In this document: one piece after another, positions 20,109 through 30,366 of the stretch
How the letters are laid out: each line of letters opens with the position of its first letter
Position numbering within the stretch: position 1 is the first letter of the stretch
NCBI GenBank assembly: GCA_902520695.1
Contig: CABYOT010000001.1
Span: 171,794-235,793 of the forward strand
Length of the DNA stretch: 64,000 nt
Direction of reading: 5' to 3'
Source of the DNA: an uncultured Pelagibacteraceae bacterium
GTDB lineage: Bacteria > Pseudomonadota > Alphaproteobacteria > Pelagibacterales > Pelagibacteraceae
Notes under the pieces: model-generated
The model's input: the letters and a program-made list of their open reading frames with translations, nothing else
Told to the model about the DNA's origin: nothing
The model's database searches: none
Translations under genes and position numbers: made by a program

Positions 20109-20921
20109 ATGAAAATAATTACAAGTATTTTTGATTTAAATAAAGAGATTAAAGACTATAAAAATATTGGGTTTGTACCTACAATGGGTGGAATACATGC
20201 TGGTCATATATCTTTAATAAAAGCTTCACAAAATAAAAAAAGCAAAACAATTGTCAGTATATTTGTAAATCCTACTCAATTTAATAAAGGAGATGATTTT
20301 AAAAAATATCCAAGAAATATTCAGAAAGATATTGCTATACTAAAAAAATTAAATGTAGAATATTTATTCACACCTAATACAGAAGATATTTACAAATTTA
20401 AGGCTAAGAAATTTAATTTAAAAAGAAAAGACAAAATTTTGTGTGCGAAATTTAGAGTTGGCCATTTTGAAGGTGTTCTAAATGTTATGAACAGACTTAT
20501 GACAATCATAAAATCAAAAGATTTATATATGGGTGAAAAAGACTATCAGCAGTTATATCTAATAAAAAAATTCCTATCGAAAAAGTTTAAGGCTCGTATT
20601 AATTCATGTCCTACTATCAGAATAAATAACAAAATTGCGTTATCAACACGAAACAAATTATTAAAAAAGAGATCCATTAATAAAGCTTCAGAAATCGCAT
20701 TATTTTTAAAAAAAATAAAGTATAAATCAAAATTACAAGGCTCTAAATTAGCCTTTAATTTACCTGATTATAAGAAAGAATTAGAAAAAAAATACAATAT
20801 TAAAATAGATTATTTAGAATTTAGAGACGAAAAAAATTTAAAGCTCAGCAATTTCAAAAACAAATATAGACTTTTTGTAGCTTATAATATCGACAGTGTT
20901 AGGTTAATTGATAATTATTAG
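20109..20921 (+). CDS. panC: Pantothenate synthetase
   Basis: ATP-dependent condensation of pantoate and beta-alanine to pantothenate, the precursor of coenzyme A. FVPTMGGIHAGHISLIKAS contains the nucleotidyltransferase HxGH motif, FVNPTQFNKGDDFKKYPR the substrate loop, and MGEKDYQQLYLIKKF plus ALSTRNKLL later conserved positions. Length 270 is close to normal. No panB adjoins it. Its stop directly abuts the convergent mgtE stop. Confidence 0.95.
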   Translation: MKIITSIFDLNKEIKDYKNIGFVPTMGGIHAGHISLIKASQNKKSKTIVSIFVNPTQFNKGDDFKKYPRNIQKDIAILKKLNVEYLFTPNTEDIYKFKAKKFNLKRKDKILCAKFRVGHFEGVLNVMNRLMTIIKSKDLYMGEKDYQQLYLIKKFLSKKFKARINSCPTIRINNKIALSTRNKLLKKRSINKASEIALFLKKIKYKSKLQGSKLAFNLPDYKKELEKKYNIKIDYLEFRDEKNLKLSNFKNKYRLFVAYNIDSVRLIDNY

Positions 20922-22295
20922 TTATAAAAAATAAGCTCCTACGCCTAAAAAGGAAACAAAACCAATTACATCAGTTATTGTAGTCACAAAAACACTTGAA
21001 GAAATAGCAGGATCTATATTCATTTTTTTTAAAGTTACAGGTATTAAAATTCCAAAAAGTCCGGCCACTATCATTGTTAAGACCATTGATATTGATATTA
21101 TTAATGCTAGTTGGATATCGTTAAACCAGAAATAAACAATTACTGAACTTATAATTGCAAAGATTATTCCGTTTAATACACCTATATTGAATTCTTTAAT
21201 TATGTTATTAGTAAAATTATTTTTTGTTAAATCTTGTGTGGCCAAAGATCTTACGGTTACAGCTAATGTTTGCATACCAGCATTACCTCCCATTGATGCA
21301 ACAATAGGCATTAAGAAAGCTAAAACAACCATCTGTTCTATTGTAGCTCCAAATAAACTAATACAATAAGTAGCCAGAAAAGCAGTAAATAAATTTAATA
21401 AAAGCCAATTAAATCTTCGCTTAGTTTTTGTAATTACACCGTCAGTTATTTCTTCATCTCCTACTCCAGCAAGTCTTAATGCATCTTCTTCAGCTTCTTC
21501 TTTAAGTACAGTTAAAACATCATCATAAGCTATCATGCCCACCAATTTATCATTTTTATCAGTGACAGCAGCAGAGCTTAAATTATAATTTTCAAATAAA
21601 TTTCCAACTTCCTCTTTATCCATATCAACAGGTATTAAAAGTTGTGACTCAGACATTATTGACATCATTTTTGCTTCTCTTGGCGTTCTTAGTACTTTTG
21701 AAGATGGCACAGTTCCAATAGGCTTAAAGTTTTCATCAACAATAAAGATTTCTAGAAACTCTTCAGGCAAATCTTTGTTTTCTCTTAAATAGTCTATTGT
21801 CTGACCAACTGACCAATTGCTTGGTATAGCGGTAAATTCTCTTTGCATAATTCGTGCAGCTGAATCTTCTGGGTAGCTTAAACTTTCTAATAAAGCAAAC
21901 CGGTCTTTTGGTGGAAGAGATCCTAAAATAGTATTCTTATCTTTTTCATCAACATTTTCTAAAATTTTAATTGCATCATCAGACTCTAGGTTTTTTAATA
22001 TATTTACAATAGACTCTGATGATAAATATGTAATCAATTCAGATTGTATTGACTCATTCAGTTCAACAAAAACTTCAGGATCAACTTTAAAATTATTTAA
22101 TTTAATTAAACTTTCTCTGTCGTTTTCATTTAAATGTTCAATAATATCAGCTGCATCCGCAGGGTGCATATCATTAAATGAATTAGTGATAAACTCTGCA
22201 TCATTTGAAGAAATCTTGTCTGTCACTACTTTGATAAATTCTTTATTAAATTCAAAGTTAACTTTTTTATCTTTAATTTTTTTTACTAAAGTCAT
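20922..22295 (-). CDS. mgtE: Magnesium transporter MgtE
   Basis: A 457-residue MgtE-type Mg2+ channel. Residues ~1-130 form the superhelical MgtE N domain (DMHPADAADIIEHL is its hallmark). Residues ~130-260 hold paired CBS domains that sense Mg2+ (IMQREFTAIPSNWSVGQTIDYL and following). The C-terminal ~180 residues contain five hydrophobic segments, including the conserved MPIVASMGGNAGMQTLAVTVR pore helix region. It is divergent from lipB with apparently interleaved promoters and convergent with panC. Confidence 0.95.
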   Translation of the reverse strand: MTLVKKIKDKKVNFEFNKEFIKVVTDKISSNDAEFITNSFNDMHPADAADIIEHLNENDRESLIKLNNFKVDPEVFVELNESIQSELITYLSSESIVNILKNLESDDAIKILENVDEKDKNTILGSLPPKDRFALLESLSYPEDSAARIMQREFTAIPSNWSVGQTIDYLRENKDLPEEFLEIFIVDENFKPIGTVPSSKVLRTPREAKMMSIMSESQLLIPVDMDKEEVGNLFENYNLSSAAVTDKNDKLVGMIAYDDVLTVLKEEAEEDALRLAGVGDEEITDGVITKTKRRFNWLLLNLFTAFLATYCISLFGATIEQMVVLAFLMPIVASMGGNAGMQTLAVTVRSLATQDLTKNNFTNNIIKEFNIGVLNGIIFAIISSVIVYFWFNDIQLALIISISMVLTMIVAGLFGILIPVTLKKMNIDPAISSSVFVTTITDVIGFVSFLGVGAYFL

Positions 22296-22302
22296 AATTT
22301 TA

Positions 22303-22343
22303 TCTATAATTTAGTTGGCACTATTAATGCAAAACATTAATAT
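22303..22343. promoter_or_regulatory. Interleaved divergent promoters for lipB and mgtE
   Basis: The 60-bp gap carries two opposed sigma70-like promoters that overlap. For lipB (+): TTGGCA 22315-22320, 17 bp, TAATAT 22338-22343. For mgtE (-): TTGCAT reading 22332-22327, 18 bp, TATAGA reading 22308-22303. Polymerase binding in one direction would exclude the other, so the two genes may be reciprocally expressed. Prediction from sequence only. Confidence 0.5.
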
Positions 22344-22355
22344 TACAAATTTATT

Positions 22356-22988
22356 ATGATAATAGAGATCAAAAAGTCAATAAAACCTATAAAATATGAA
22401 AATGCAATTTCATTTTTAGAAAAAAGATTGGATGAAATTCATTCAAAAAAAAGAAATGAGCTTATATGGATTTTAGAACATAAAGATGTTTATACGGCAG
22501 GAACTAATTATAAAGATAATGAATTATTAGATAAATCAATAAATTTAATCAAGACAAATAGAGGTGGAAAAATAACATATCATGGTCCTGGTCAGTTAGT
22601 TTTTTATTTCGTTATTGATTTAAATAAAAGAGAAAAAAATATTAGAAAACTTATTTCTTCAGTAGAAAATACTATAATTAATACTTTAAAAGAATTTAAT
22701 ATTAAAGTCTTTGCAGATAGAAAAAATATAGGTATTTGGCATAAAAGAAAATTTGAAAATAAAATTAAAATTGAAAAAGTTGCAGCCATAGGTATTAAAG
22801 TTAAGAAGTGGATTGCTTACCATGGTTTTGCACTTAATATTTCAAATAACTTAGATGCTTATAAAAAAATAATTCCTTGTGGTATTAAAGATAAAGAAAT
22901 TACAAATCTTATTAAAATTAAAAAACAAAGATACAACTATATATCAGACATATTAATTGAAAAATTTTTGAAAGAAATTAAAAATTAA
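22356..22988 (+). CDS. lipB: Octanoyl-[ACP]:protein N-octanoyltransferase
   Basis: Transfers octanoyl from ACP to lipoyl domains of 2-oxoacid dehydrogenases and Gcv[21 protein letters not shown] is the central LipB motif. [20 protein letters not shown] supplies the catalytic Lys, and [14 protein letters not shown] the catalytic Cys. Length 210 is normal. The last 11 bp overlap the 3' end of the convergent pseudouridine synthase gene. Confidence 0.95.
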   Translation: MIIEIKKSIKPIKYENAISFLEKRLDEIHSKKRNELIWILEHKDVYTAGTNYKDNELLDKSINLIKTNRGGKITYHGPGQLVFYFVIDLNKREKNIRKLISSVENTIINTLKEFNIKVFADRKNIGIWHKRKFENKIKIEKVAAIGIKVKKWIAYHGFALNISNNLDAYKKIIPCGIKDKEITNLIKIKKQRYNYISDILIEKFLKEIKN

Positions 22989-23883
22989 GTCTTTTTACTT
23001 TTAACATATTTCTAAAATATTCAGGAGGTGTAGCTCTAAATGTGTATTTTTTGTCATTTATTTTAAATTTAATTTCATAAGAATGAAGCATAAGGTTTTT
23101 ATTATTTTTTTGTATTTTATAGGAATTATATTTTTTATCGCCTATAATTGAATGGCCTAAATCAAATAATTGCTTCCTTAACTGATGTTTTCTTCCCGTG
23201 ATTGGTTTCAATTGAATAAAAGTAGAATTATTATTTTTATCAAGTATTTCATAATATGTCTCAGCATTCTCAACTATTTTTTTTGTTTCGTCATACCTTA
23301 TAAGATTATTTTTTAATGAACCTTTATCCCTAATAGTTATTTCACCGTGACAAATTGCGATATAGGTTTTATAAACTTTTCTTAATCTAAACAGTGTTGT
23401 GAGCAGTTGTGCAGTAGGTCTATTTTTTGCTATTAAAAAAACACCTGAGGTTTCTTTGTCTAATCTATGAACTGAATATGGCTTATCATCTTTAAAAATT
23501 TCGCTATTTGCAAAAATATCTATGAGATTTTTTTTAGATTTTGTTCCACCTTGAACAGATATGCCTGCTTGTTTATTAATAACTATAAAATCATCATTAT
23601 TTTCAATTATGAAATCCTCATTTTCCTTGATTATAGTATCTGAAGGTTTAAATTTTATCTTTTTTGTTTTAATTTTATTTTTAATTTCAAAATTATGGAG
23701 TTCAATCAAATCATCAATTTGAAGCTTAGCAGAACTTTTTATTTTTTTTTTATTAAGTTTAATTTTCCCACTTCTAAGATTTCTCTCTATTAAACTTTGA
23801 GGAATGTTATCGAAATGTTTACGAAGAAATCTATCAATACGCATACCAGCATACGTAACTTCTACGTTGATAGTTTTTTTCAT
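22978..23883 (-). CDS. rluC: RluA-family 23S rRNA pseudouridine synthase (RluC-like)
   Basis: A 301-residue pseudouridine synthase. An N-terminal S4 RNA-binding domain ([20 protein letters not shown] onward, residues ~14-60) precedes the catalytic domain, where [19 protein letters not shown] contains the catalytic aspartate and [12 protein letters not shown] the conserved RHQLR-type block. It most resembles RluC, which modifies 23S positions 955/2504/2580 in E. coli; RluD or RluA specificity cannot be excluded. Only 13 bp follow rplQ, so it is probably the last gene of the ribosomal superoperon. Confidence 0.85.
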   Translation of the reverse strand: MKKTINVEVTYAGMRIDRFLRKHFDNIPQSLIERNLRSGKIKLNKKKIKSSAKLQIDDLIELHNFEIKNKIKTKKIKFKPSDTIIKENEDFIIENNDDFIVINKQAGISVQGGTKSKKNLIDIFANSEIFKDDKPYSVHRLDKETSGVFLIAKNRPTAQLLTTLFRLRKVYKTYIAICHGEITIRDKGSLKNNLIRYDETKKIVENAETYYEILDKNNNSTFIQLKPITGRKHQLRKQLFDLGHSIIGDKKYNSYKIQKNNKNLMLHSYEIKFKINDKKYTFRATPPEYFRNMLKVKRLNF

Positions 23884-23896
23884 AATGTATGGTTAT

Positions 23897-24343
23897 TTAG
23901 GCTGTAACTTCTTTAGGTGTTTCTGCTTTTTTATCCGCTACTTTGGATTTTTCTGCTTTCTTTTTGTCAACTTTTTTTGCTTCTAAATCTCGATCTACAA
24001 ATTCTATTACTGCCATGGGTGCATTATCTCCATATCTAAAACCTGCTTTAATTATTCTTGTATATCCACCTTTTCTATTTTCATACCTTTTTGACAATGT
24101 TTTTCTTATTTTGCTTGCCGATGACTCATCTTGTAACTTTGAAATCAGAGTTCTCATATTTTGAAGTGTATCTTTCTTGCCTAAAGTGATTAATTTATCT
24201 GCTTGTGGTTTTAAAACCTTTGCTTTTGGAAGTGTTGTAGTTATTTGTTCGTACTTAACCAAAGAATTAAGCATGTTTTTAATTAATGCTTTTCTATGCT
24301 CAGACGTTCTATTGAGCTTTTTATAACCCATTCTATGTCTCAT
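23897..24343 (-). CDS. rplQ: 50S ribosomal protein L17
   Basis: bL17. The start [20 protein letters not shown] and the late GYTRIIKAGFRYGDNAPMA are characteristic. At 148 aa it has a Lys/Ala-rich tail of about 30 residues after the conserved core (VDRDLEAKK onward). Last ribosomal gene of the alpha cluster; its start overlaps the rpoA stop. Confidence 0.97.
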   Translation of the reverse strand: MRHRMGYKKLNRTSEHRKALIKNMLNSLVKYEQITTTLPKAKVLKPQADKLITLGKKDTLQNMRTLISKLQDESSASKIRKTLSKRYENRKGGYTRIIKAGFRYGDNAPMAVIEFVDRDLEAKKVDKKKAEKSKVADKKAETPKEVTA

Positions 24344-25371
24344 TAAATAGCTTCCTCTAGTTTTTTAGACAATTCAGCAATGTTATCAGGTGGCCAATTT
24401 GGTATTTCCATACCTAAATATAGAGACATACCAGTTAAAACTTCTTTAATTTCATTCAAAGATTTTCTACCAAAATTTGGAGTTCTTAGCATTTCACCTT
24501 CTGATTTCTGAACTAAATCTCCAATATAAATTATATTATCATTTTTAAGACAATTCATAGATCTAACAGATAGCTCTAATTCATCAACTTTACGAAGTAG
24601 ATTTTTATTAAACTCTGGTTCTGCAGGTTGTTCTCTTACAATAACCTCTTGTGGTTCATCAAAATTTACAAACATTCCAAGTTGGTCTTGAAAAATTCTA
24701 GCAGAGTATGCTACAGCATCTTCTGCTGAGATTGACCCATTTGTTTCAACTTCCATAGTTAATTTGTCATAATCTAGAGCTTTTCCTTCTCTAGCAGTAC
24801 TTATTGAATAAGAAACTTTTTTTACAGGACTAAATAAAGAATCAATAGGTATCAGACCTAACGGTGGTTCCTCTGGTTTATTCATATCTGCTGAAACATA
24901 GCCTTTTCCATTACTTACAGTCATTTCCATATGAAAGTTGGTATTTTCATCTAGATTACATATCACTAAGTCTGGATTTAAAATCTCAATATCAGCTGAA
25001 GTTGTAATGCTTGAGGCTTTTATCTCACCAGGGCCTTTTGCATCTAAAATTAATTTGTTAGTTGTTTCAGAATTGCTTTTTAAAGCTAGTGACTTAACAT
25101 TCAATACAATATCAGTCACATCTTCTCTAACTCCCTTAATTGATGTAAACTCATGCAATACACCATCGATTTGAATTGCCGTAACAGCTGTACCTCTAAT
25201 TGATGATAGAAGTATTCTTCTTAATGAATTTCCCAATGTAAGTCCGTATCCTTTTTCAAGTGGTTCTGCAATTATTTTTGCATAAGATTTGTCTTCGCTA
25301 AGGTTTACATCTAGCTTTGGTGGTTTTATAAGTGATTTCCAATTTTTAATATTTACTTCAGTTGTCTCCAT
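24343..25371 (-). CDS. rpoA: RNA polymerase alpha subunit
   Basis: Assembly platform of RNA polymerase (342 aa). The N-terminal dimerisation domain includes [18 protein letters not shown]. The C-terminal DNA- and activator-binding domain includes [16 protein letters not shown] and [16 protein letters not shown]. It sits in the alpha operon between rpsK and rplQ with zero or one-base spacing, so its level should track ribosome synthesis. Confidence 0.98.
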   Translation of the reverse strand: METTEVNIKNWKSLIKPPKLDVNLSEDKSYAKIIAEPLEKGYGLTLGNSLRRILLSSIRGTAVTAIQIDGVLHEFTSIKGVREDVTDIVLNVKSLALKSNSETTNKLILDAKGPGEIKASSITTSADIEILNPDLVICNLDENTNFHMEMTVSNGKGYVSADMNKPEEPPLGLIPIDSLFSPVKKVSYSISTAREGKALDYDKLTMEVETNGSISAEDAVAYSARIFQDQLGMFVNFDEPQEVIVREQPAEPEFNKNLLRKVDELELSVRSMNCLKNDNIIYIGDLVQKSEGEMLRTPNFGRKSLNEIKEVLTGMSLYLGMEIPNWPPDNIAELSKKLEEAI

Positions 25372-25815
25372 TTATACTCTCCTTTTTTTTGGCGGTCTAG
25401 AACCATTATGTGGCATTGGTGTTGTATCTTTTATTGAAATAATTTTAAAACCTCTTGCTTGTAATGCTCTTAAAGCAGTTTCTCTTCCAGAGCCTGGGCC
25501 TTTTACTTCGACTGTCAATATTTTCATTCCAACCTCTAATGCTTTTGCAGCTGCTGAGTCTGCTGCAACTTGTGCAGCATATGGAGTAGATTTTCTTGAA
25601 CCTTTAAATCCCTTTTGTCCAGCAGATGCCCAGGATATTACATTTCCATTAGTATCAGCTATTGAAACAATAGTATTGTTAAAAGTTGACTGTACATAAG
25701 CTATTCCATTTAAAATATTTTTTTTATTCTTTTTCTTTTTTGAGTAAGAGCTCTTTTTAGACTTAGGTGTATTTTCTTTAACTTGATTATTTTTATCTGT
25801 ATTATCTTTTGACAT
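25372..25815 (-). CDS. rpsK: 30S ribosomal protein S11
   Basis: uS11 with conserved [38 protein letters not shown] and the C-terminal [15 protein letters not shown]. At 147 aa it has an N-terminal Lys/Ser-rich extension of about 18-20 residues compared with most bacterial S11. No other in-frame ATG with family-like sequence was seen, so the extension is probably real. Confidence 0.97.
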   Translation of the reverse strand: MSKDNTDKNNQVKENTPKSKKSSYSKKKKNKKNILNGIAYVQSTFNNTIVSIADTNGNVISWASAGQKGFKGSRKSTPYAAQVAADSAAAKALEVGMKILTVEVKGPGSGRETALRALQARGFKIISIKDTTPMPHNGSRPPKKRRV

Positions 25816-25816
25816 T

Positions 25817-26200
25817 TTATTTCTTAAGTGGAGTTAATTTTTTACCAGCAATTGCTATAGCTTTTCCTTTACGTGTTCTAGCATTACATCTTGTTCTTTG
25901 TCCTCTAACCGGTAGCTTTTTTCTATGTCTAGACCCTCTATATGAAGCAAGGTCTATTAATCTTTTAATGTTTAAAGAAGTATCTCTCCTAAGATCTCCT
26001 TCAACTGTAAATTTTTGATCTATAAGTTCTCTTATTTTTAGAATTTCATCATCTGTTAGCTCATTGACTCTTTTTGTATTAGGGATTTCTAATGACTTAC
26101 AAATGTCATTTGAATTTTTTTCACCAATTCCAAATATATATGTTAGACCAACTCTAACTAATTTGTTTTGTGGTATGTTTACACCTGCTATACGAGCCAT
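25817..26200 (-). CDS. rpsM: 30S ribosomal protein S13
   Basis: uS13 (127 aa). [20 protein letters not shown] opens it and [19 protein letters not shown] is the basic rRNA- and tRNA-contacting tail motif. It begins the alpha cluster and is preceded by the largest gap of the superoperon (55 bp), which carries a promoter-like sequence. Confidence 0.97.
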   Translation of the reverse strand: MARIAGVNIPQNKLVRVGLTYIFGIGEKNSNDICKSLEIPNTKRVNELTDDEILKIRELIDQKFTVEGDLRRDTSLNIKRLIDLASYRGSRHRKKLPVRGQRTRCNARTRKGKAIAIAGKKLTPLKK

Positions 26201-26223
26201 AATTTTGAGATAAAATTTAGCCT

Positions 26224-26251
26224 TTTATATAAGAAGTTCTTTCAAAGTCAA
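26224..26251 (-). promoter_or_regulatory. Internal promoter before rpsM (alpha operon)
   Basis: In the 55 bp between adk and rpsM the minus strand reads TTGACT (26251-26246), a 16-bp spacer and TATAAA (26229-26224). This is one of the best sigma70-like matches in the window. The predicted start lies about 17 nt upstream of the rpsM ATG. It would let rpsM-rpsK-rpoA-rplQ be transcribed separately from the upstream S10-spc genes. Confidence 0.6.
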
Positions 26252-26255
26252 TGTC

Positions 26256-26819
26256 TTAAACCGATAGAATATGCTCAATTTTATTAGATATTTCACCAAT
26301 TTTTCCTCCACCGTCAATTTCATAATAATTTGGATTTTTCGAGTAGAAGTCTAATACCGGTTTAGTTGTTTCCATATAGGTTTCGTATCTCTTAAGTATG
26401 GTTGATAGATTGTCGTCTGATCTTTTTTCTAAAATTTTTCTTTTCTCAATACGTTTTATAATCTTATCCTTGTGAACATTTAGAAAAAAAATATAATCTA
26501 TTTTTTGATTTGAGCTTTTTAATAAATAGTCAAGGTTCTTCGCTTGACTTAAAGATCTTGGATAGCCATCGAAAATAAGTTTATTTTTCTTATTCTTGTC
26601 AAATATTACATTTTTAATAAGCTCATTTACAATTTCATCAGTTGCAAAATCACCTTTTGATATAATATTTTCAATGTCTTTTCCTATTTCTGTTTGATTT
26701 TTTACCTCATTTCTTAGTAAATCACCTGTAGAAACTTGGTATAAGTTAAATTTTTTAACGATGTTTGACGCTTGTGTTCCTTTACCTGCACCAGGGGGCC
26801 CAAATATTATAACATTCAC
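26256..26819 (-). CDS. adk: Adenylate kinase
   Basis: Interconverts AMP + ATP with 2 ADP. The P-loop GPPGAGKGTQAS is at the N-terminus, and LYQVSTGDLLRNEV and FDGYPRSLSQAKNL are the AMP-binding and core motifs. At 187 aa it is the short-lid form: the 27-residue LID insertion with its zinc-like Cys set is missing after EKRKILEKRSDDN. Its position between secY and rpsM is the standard spc-alpha junction. Confidence 0.96.
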   Translation of the reverse strand: MNVIIFGPPGAGKGTQASNIVKKFNLYQVSTGDLLRNEVKNQTEIGKDIENIISKGDFATDEIVNELIKNVIFDKNKKNKLIFDGYPRSLSQAKNLDYLLKSSNQKIDYIFFLNVHKDKIIKRIEKRKILEKRSDDNLSTILKRYETYMETTKPVLDFYSKNPNYYEIDGGGKIGEISNKIEHILSV

Positions 26820-26824
26820 TAAAA

Positions 26825-28105
26825 TTATCTTCCAAATTTTGTTTTCTTAATTAATTGCTCGTATTGTGAACTCATTAATCTAGTTTGTACCTGTGTAACT
26901 GTATCTATCGCTACAACAACAACAATCAATACAGAGGCACCACCAAGATAAAATGGTATAGGATAATTTGCAATTAAGAATTCTGGCATTAAACAGACAA
27001 GTGTAAGATACAATGCTCCAATTGTTGTTAATCTTGTTAAAATAGTATCGATATATAGAGCAGTGCTTTCTCCAGGTCTAATACCTGGAATAAATCCGCC
27101 ATATTTTCTTAAATTTTCAGCTGTTTCATTTGGGTTAAATGTTATTGATGTATAAAAGAAAGTAAAAAATATAATACCAGAAGCATATAATATCATATAT
27201 AGAGGCTGCCCTTGTGAGAAATATGATGAAATATTCAAAAATGTTTCATTTTGTGAAACATTAAAATTTGAAAATGTTACAGGTAATAACAATAAAGCAG
27301 ATGCGAATATAGCAGGAATTACTCCTGCAGAATTTATTTTAAGAGGTAAGTGTGATGATTCTCCTCCATACATTTTGTTGCCCATTTGTCTTTTTGGATA
27401 ATTTATTAATATTTTTCTCAACGCTCTCTCCATAAATACAATGAATAAAATTGTTATAATAAGTAATATAAATATGAAAATTATCATTAATGTCGAGATT
27501 GCACCTGTTCTACCTAGTTCAAACGTAGTAACTAACGCCCGGGGTATTTCAGCAACAATACCTGAAAAAATTATTAGAGATATACCATTACCAATACCTC
27601 TTTGAGTTATTTGTTCTCCTAACCACATCAAAAATATCGTACCTGCTACTATAGTTGTTACTGTAGAGATTTTAAAAAAAACGCCAGGATTTATTACTAA
27701 ATCTGCCGATGACTCTAAGCCTACAGCTAAACCATATCCTTGCACAGTAGCTAATAAGACTGTTCCATATCTTGTTATTTGTGTAATTTTTTGTCTTCCA
27801 ACTTCACCTTGAGATTTTAGATTTTTAAAATAATCAGTTACTCCCGTTAACAACTGTACAATAATTGATGATGATATGTATGGCATTATACCCAGAGCAA
27901 AAATAGCCATTCTGCTTACTGCACCTCCCGCAAATACATTAAACATTCCAAGCAATCCTTTTTGATTACTATCCATCATTATTTGAAGTTGTTCTGGGTC
28001 TATTCCCGGAAGTGGAACAAAAGTCCCAAGTCTATAAATAGCAAGAATTAAAATTGTAAATAATATTCTATTTCTTAAATCATTTGTTTGAGATGATCCA
28101 CTCAT
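26825..28105 (-). CDS. secY: Protein translocase subunit SecY
   Basis: Channel subunit of the Sec translocon (426 aa, ten membrane helices). LGTFVPLPGIDP, GIMPYISSSIIVQLLTGV and the loop FNPNETAENLRKYGGFIPGI are SecY hallmarks. It follows rplO with a 2-bp gap. The usual rpmJ after secY is not present here; adk follows after 5 bp. It would export the signal-peptide proteins found at 53-64 kb. Confidence 0.97.
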   Translation of the reverse strand: MSGSSQTNDLRNRILFTILILAIYRLGTFVPLPGIDPEQLQIMMDSNQKGLLGMFNVFAGGAVSRMAIFALGIMPYISSSIIVQLLTGVTDYFKNLKSQGEVGRQKITQITRYGTVLLATVQGYGLAVGLESSADLVINPGVFFKISTVTTIVAGTIFLMWLGEQITQRGIGNGISLIIFSGIVAEIPRALVTTFELGRTGAISTLMIIFIFILLIITILFIVFMERALRKILINYPKRQMGNKMYGGESSHLPLKINSAGVIPAIFASALLLLPVTFSNFNVSQNETFLNISSYFSQGQPLYMILYASGIIFFTFFYTSITFNPNETAENLRKYGGFIPGIRPGESTALYIDTILTRLTTIGALYLTLVCLMPEFLIANYPIPFYLGGASVLIVVVVAIDTVTQVQTRLMSSQYEQLIKKTKFGR

Positions 28106-28107
28106 TA

Positions 28108-28560
28108 TTATTTAATATTTTTGATTTTTAATATACCACCAAGTTTTTCAATTTTTTCTTTTGCAGAAATTGAGGAAAAATCAGCTTCAATATCAATTTT
28201 TGATTTTAGATTTCCATTTCCTAGTATTTTGAATTTTAAATATGATTTATTAATAATCTTGTTTTTTTTTAAGCTTTCTAAATTGATAAGATTTGAAGTA
28301 TCTATTTTCTTTTTATCAACGAAACCTTGAAGTTGTTCTAAATTTATCTTAGCTATTTTAATTTTATTTATAGGATTAAAGCCTCTTTTTGGAAGTCTTC
28401 TATAAAGAGGCATTTGTCCACCCTCAAAACTATTTATTGCTACTCCTGATCTTGATTTTTGTCCTTTTACACCTCTACCCGAGGTCTTGCCCTTACCTGA
28501 ACCAATTCCTCTTCCAAGTTTTTTTTTTGGAGATTTTACTTTTAAAGTTTTATTCAACAT
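28108..28560 (-). CDS. rplO: 50S ribosomal protein L15
   Basis: uL15 (150 aa) with the glycine-rich N-terminal block GRGIGSGKGKTSGRGVKGQK and FEGGQMPLYRRLPKRGF. In most bacteria rpmD (L30) separates rpsE and rplO; here only 5 bp lie between the two genes, so rpmD is absent from this position. Confidence 0.96.
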   Translation of the reverse strand: MLNKTLKVKSPKKKLGRGIGSGKGKTSGRGVKGQKSRSGVAINSFEGGQMPLYRRLPKRGFNPINKIKIAKINLEQLQGFVDKKKIDTSNLINLESLKKNKIINKSYLKFKILGNGNLKSKIDIEADFSSISAKEKIEKLGGILKIKNIK

Positions 28561-28565
28561 ATTGA

Positions 28566-29066
28566 TTATCCCCTTTTCTCAACTATTTCTGATATTTTTT
28601 TATTTCTTAATAATGAAATATTCTTTGGTGAATTTTGCTTTGATAATGCCTTCATACAAGCTCTTATTACATTATGTGGATTCGCCGTTCCAAGTGATTT
28701 TGCAACTATATCTTTTATACCTAATACTTCACATACTGCCCTTACAGCTCCACCTGCAATAATTCCTGTACCTTTTGGAGCAGCTCTAAGTTTTATTTTA
28801 CCAGCGCCATCTTTCCCAAATATATCATGATGTATAGTTCTTCCTTCTCTTAATGGTATTTGAACAAGATTTCTTCTTGCCAAATCATTGGCTTTTTTAA
28901 TTGCATCAGGAACTTGTTTTGCTTTTGCATGAGCAACACCAATTTTACCGTTTTGATTTCCTACGACTACTAATGCAGAGAAACCAAATCTCCTCCCGCC
29001 TTTAACAACTTTTGTTATTCTATTAATATGAACTAGTTTCTCAACAAATTCTGTATTTTTTTCCAT
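28566..29066 (-). CDS. rpsE: 30S ribosomal protein S5
   Basis: uS5 (166 aa). [20 protein letters not shown] and [20 protein letters not shown] form the double-stranded RNA-binding N domain, and [19 protein letters not shown] and [18 protein letters not shown] the second domain. The fidelity loop between KGGRRFGF is intact. Confidence 0.97.
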   Translation of the reverse strand: MEKNTEFVEKLVHINRITKVVKGGRRFGFSALVVVGNQNGKIGVAHAKAKQVPDAIKKANDLARRNLVQIPLREGRTIHHDIFGKDGAGKIKLRAAPKGTGIIAGGAVRAVCEVLGIKDIVAKSLGTANPHNVIRACMKALSKQNSPKNISLLRNKKISEIVEKRG

Positions 29067-29068
29067 AT

Positions 29069-29422
29069 TTAAAATTCCATTCCATTTTTTCTGAGTTCTT
29101 CAGCTAATAATTTTACTCTTCCATGATATTTGTAAATTCCTCTATCAAAATAAACTTTTGTAATTTTCAAATCTTTGGCTTTTTTTGCTAGCGTCTCTGC
29201 CACCAATGTAGACAATTCTTTTTTATTTTTTTTTTGTGTTTTAATTTCTTTAGTATTTGATGATGCAGAAACTAGAGTTACATTTTTAGCATCATCAATT
29301 ATTTGAGCACTAATATTTTTTGCAGATCTACTGACACTTAATCTAAATCTTCCCATAGAGGAAACTTTTTTTATTTTGTTTCTTACTCTAAATTTTTTTC
29401 TTTCTAATTTTGTTAGACTCAT
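29069..29422 (-). CDS. rplR: 50S ribosomal protein L18
   Basis: uL18 (117 aa), binds 5S rRNA. Conserved [18 protein letters not shown] and the C-terminal [20 protein letters not shown] are visible. Start overlaps the rplF stop by one base. Confidence 0.96.
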   Translation of the reverse strand: MSLTKLERKKFRVRNKIKKVSSMGRFRLSVSRSAKNISAQIIDDAKNVTLVSASSNTKEIKTQKKNKKELSTLVAETLAKKAKDLKITKVYFDRGIYKYHGRVKLLAEELRKNGMEF

Positions 29423-29961
29423 TATTTCTTTTTACCTTCTTTTCTTAATATATATTGACCTTGTTCCTTGATTCCTTTTCCTTTGTAAGGTTCAGGTGGT
29501 CTTATACTTTTAATCTTTGCAGCTACCATACCTACCTGTTGCTTATCTGTTCCAGTAATTTTAAGAATATTTTGTTTTTCAACATTAATTTTAACACCTT
29601 CTGGTATATCATAATTGATATCGTGGCTAAATCCTAATTGAAGGTTTAAAATATTTCCTTTTAGTGCTGCTCTATAACCTACGCCTGATAGTTCAAGAAT
29701 TTTCTCATATCCTTTACTGGCTCCAATAATAGCATTATTAATTAAACTTCTGTTCATACCCCACAATCTTTTTGAATCTTGATTATTTTTTTTGGGTTTA
29801 ATAGAAACTTCCTTTCCTTCGGTTATATTTAAATCGAACACATCAAGGTCAATACTAAGTGATTTTTTCCCAAGTGGTCCTTCAATGTTTATCGTACTGT
29901 CACTTAACATAACTTTTACTTTTTCTGGGATAGAAATACTAATTTTACCAATTTTAGACAT
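29422..29961 (-). CDS. rplF: 50S ribosomal protein L6
   Basis: uL6 (179 aa) with two L6 folds. [20 protein letters not shown] is in the first half and [19 protein letters not shown] the conserved C-terminal rRNA-binding segment. One-base overlaps on both sides (TAATG with rpsH). Confidence 0.97.
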   Translation of the reverse strand: MSKIGKISISIPEKVKVMLSDSTINIEGPLGKKSLSIDLDVFDLNITEGKEVSIKPKKNNQDSKRLWGMNRSLINNAIIGASKGYEKILELSGVGYRAALKGNILNLQLGFSHDINYDIPEGVKINVEKQNILKITGTDKQQVGMVAAKIKSIRPPEPYKGKGIKEQGQYILRKEGKKK

Positions 29962-30356
29962 TAAAATACCTTACAAATAATTTCACCACCAACCTTTTGC
30001 TTTCTTGCATCTATGTCGGTCATAACTCCTTTTGATGTTGATACGATGGCAATGCCAAGCCCATTATTTACTTTAGGCAAGCTATCTGCACTCGAAAAAA
30101 TTCTTCTTCCCGGTTTTGAAACTCTTTCAATTGAACTTATAACTGGGTTACCAGAGTTATATTTTAAGCTAATATGCAAATTTGACTTGTTTTCAACAGA
30201 TGTAACTTTATAATCTATTATATATCCCTCTGATTTTAAAATTTCTGCAATTTTTGTTTTAAACTTAGATGACGGGAGTTCAATTTTTTTATGACTTCTC
30301 ATCTGAGAATTTTTTAATCTTGCTAACATATCACCTATTGGATCACTTAAACTCAT
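29961..30356 (-). CDS. rpsH: 30S ribosomal protein S8
   Basis: uS8 (131 aa), a primary 16S-binding protein and in E. coli the spc translational repressor. SDPIGDMLARLKNSQMRSHK opens it, and GLGIAIVSTSKGVMTDIDAR is the conserved C-terminal block. No separate S8 target structure was identified here, as spc gene gaps are only a few bases. Confidence 0.97.
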   Translation of the reverse strand: MSLSDPIGDMLARLKNSQMRSHKKIELPSSKFKTKIAEILKSEGYIIDYKVTSVENKSNLHISLKYNSGNPVISSIERVSKPGRRIFSSADSLPKVNNGLGIAIVSTSKGVMTDIDARKQKVGGEIICKVF

Positions 30357-30366
30357 AATTTCCTTT

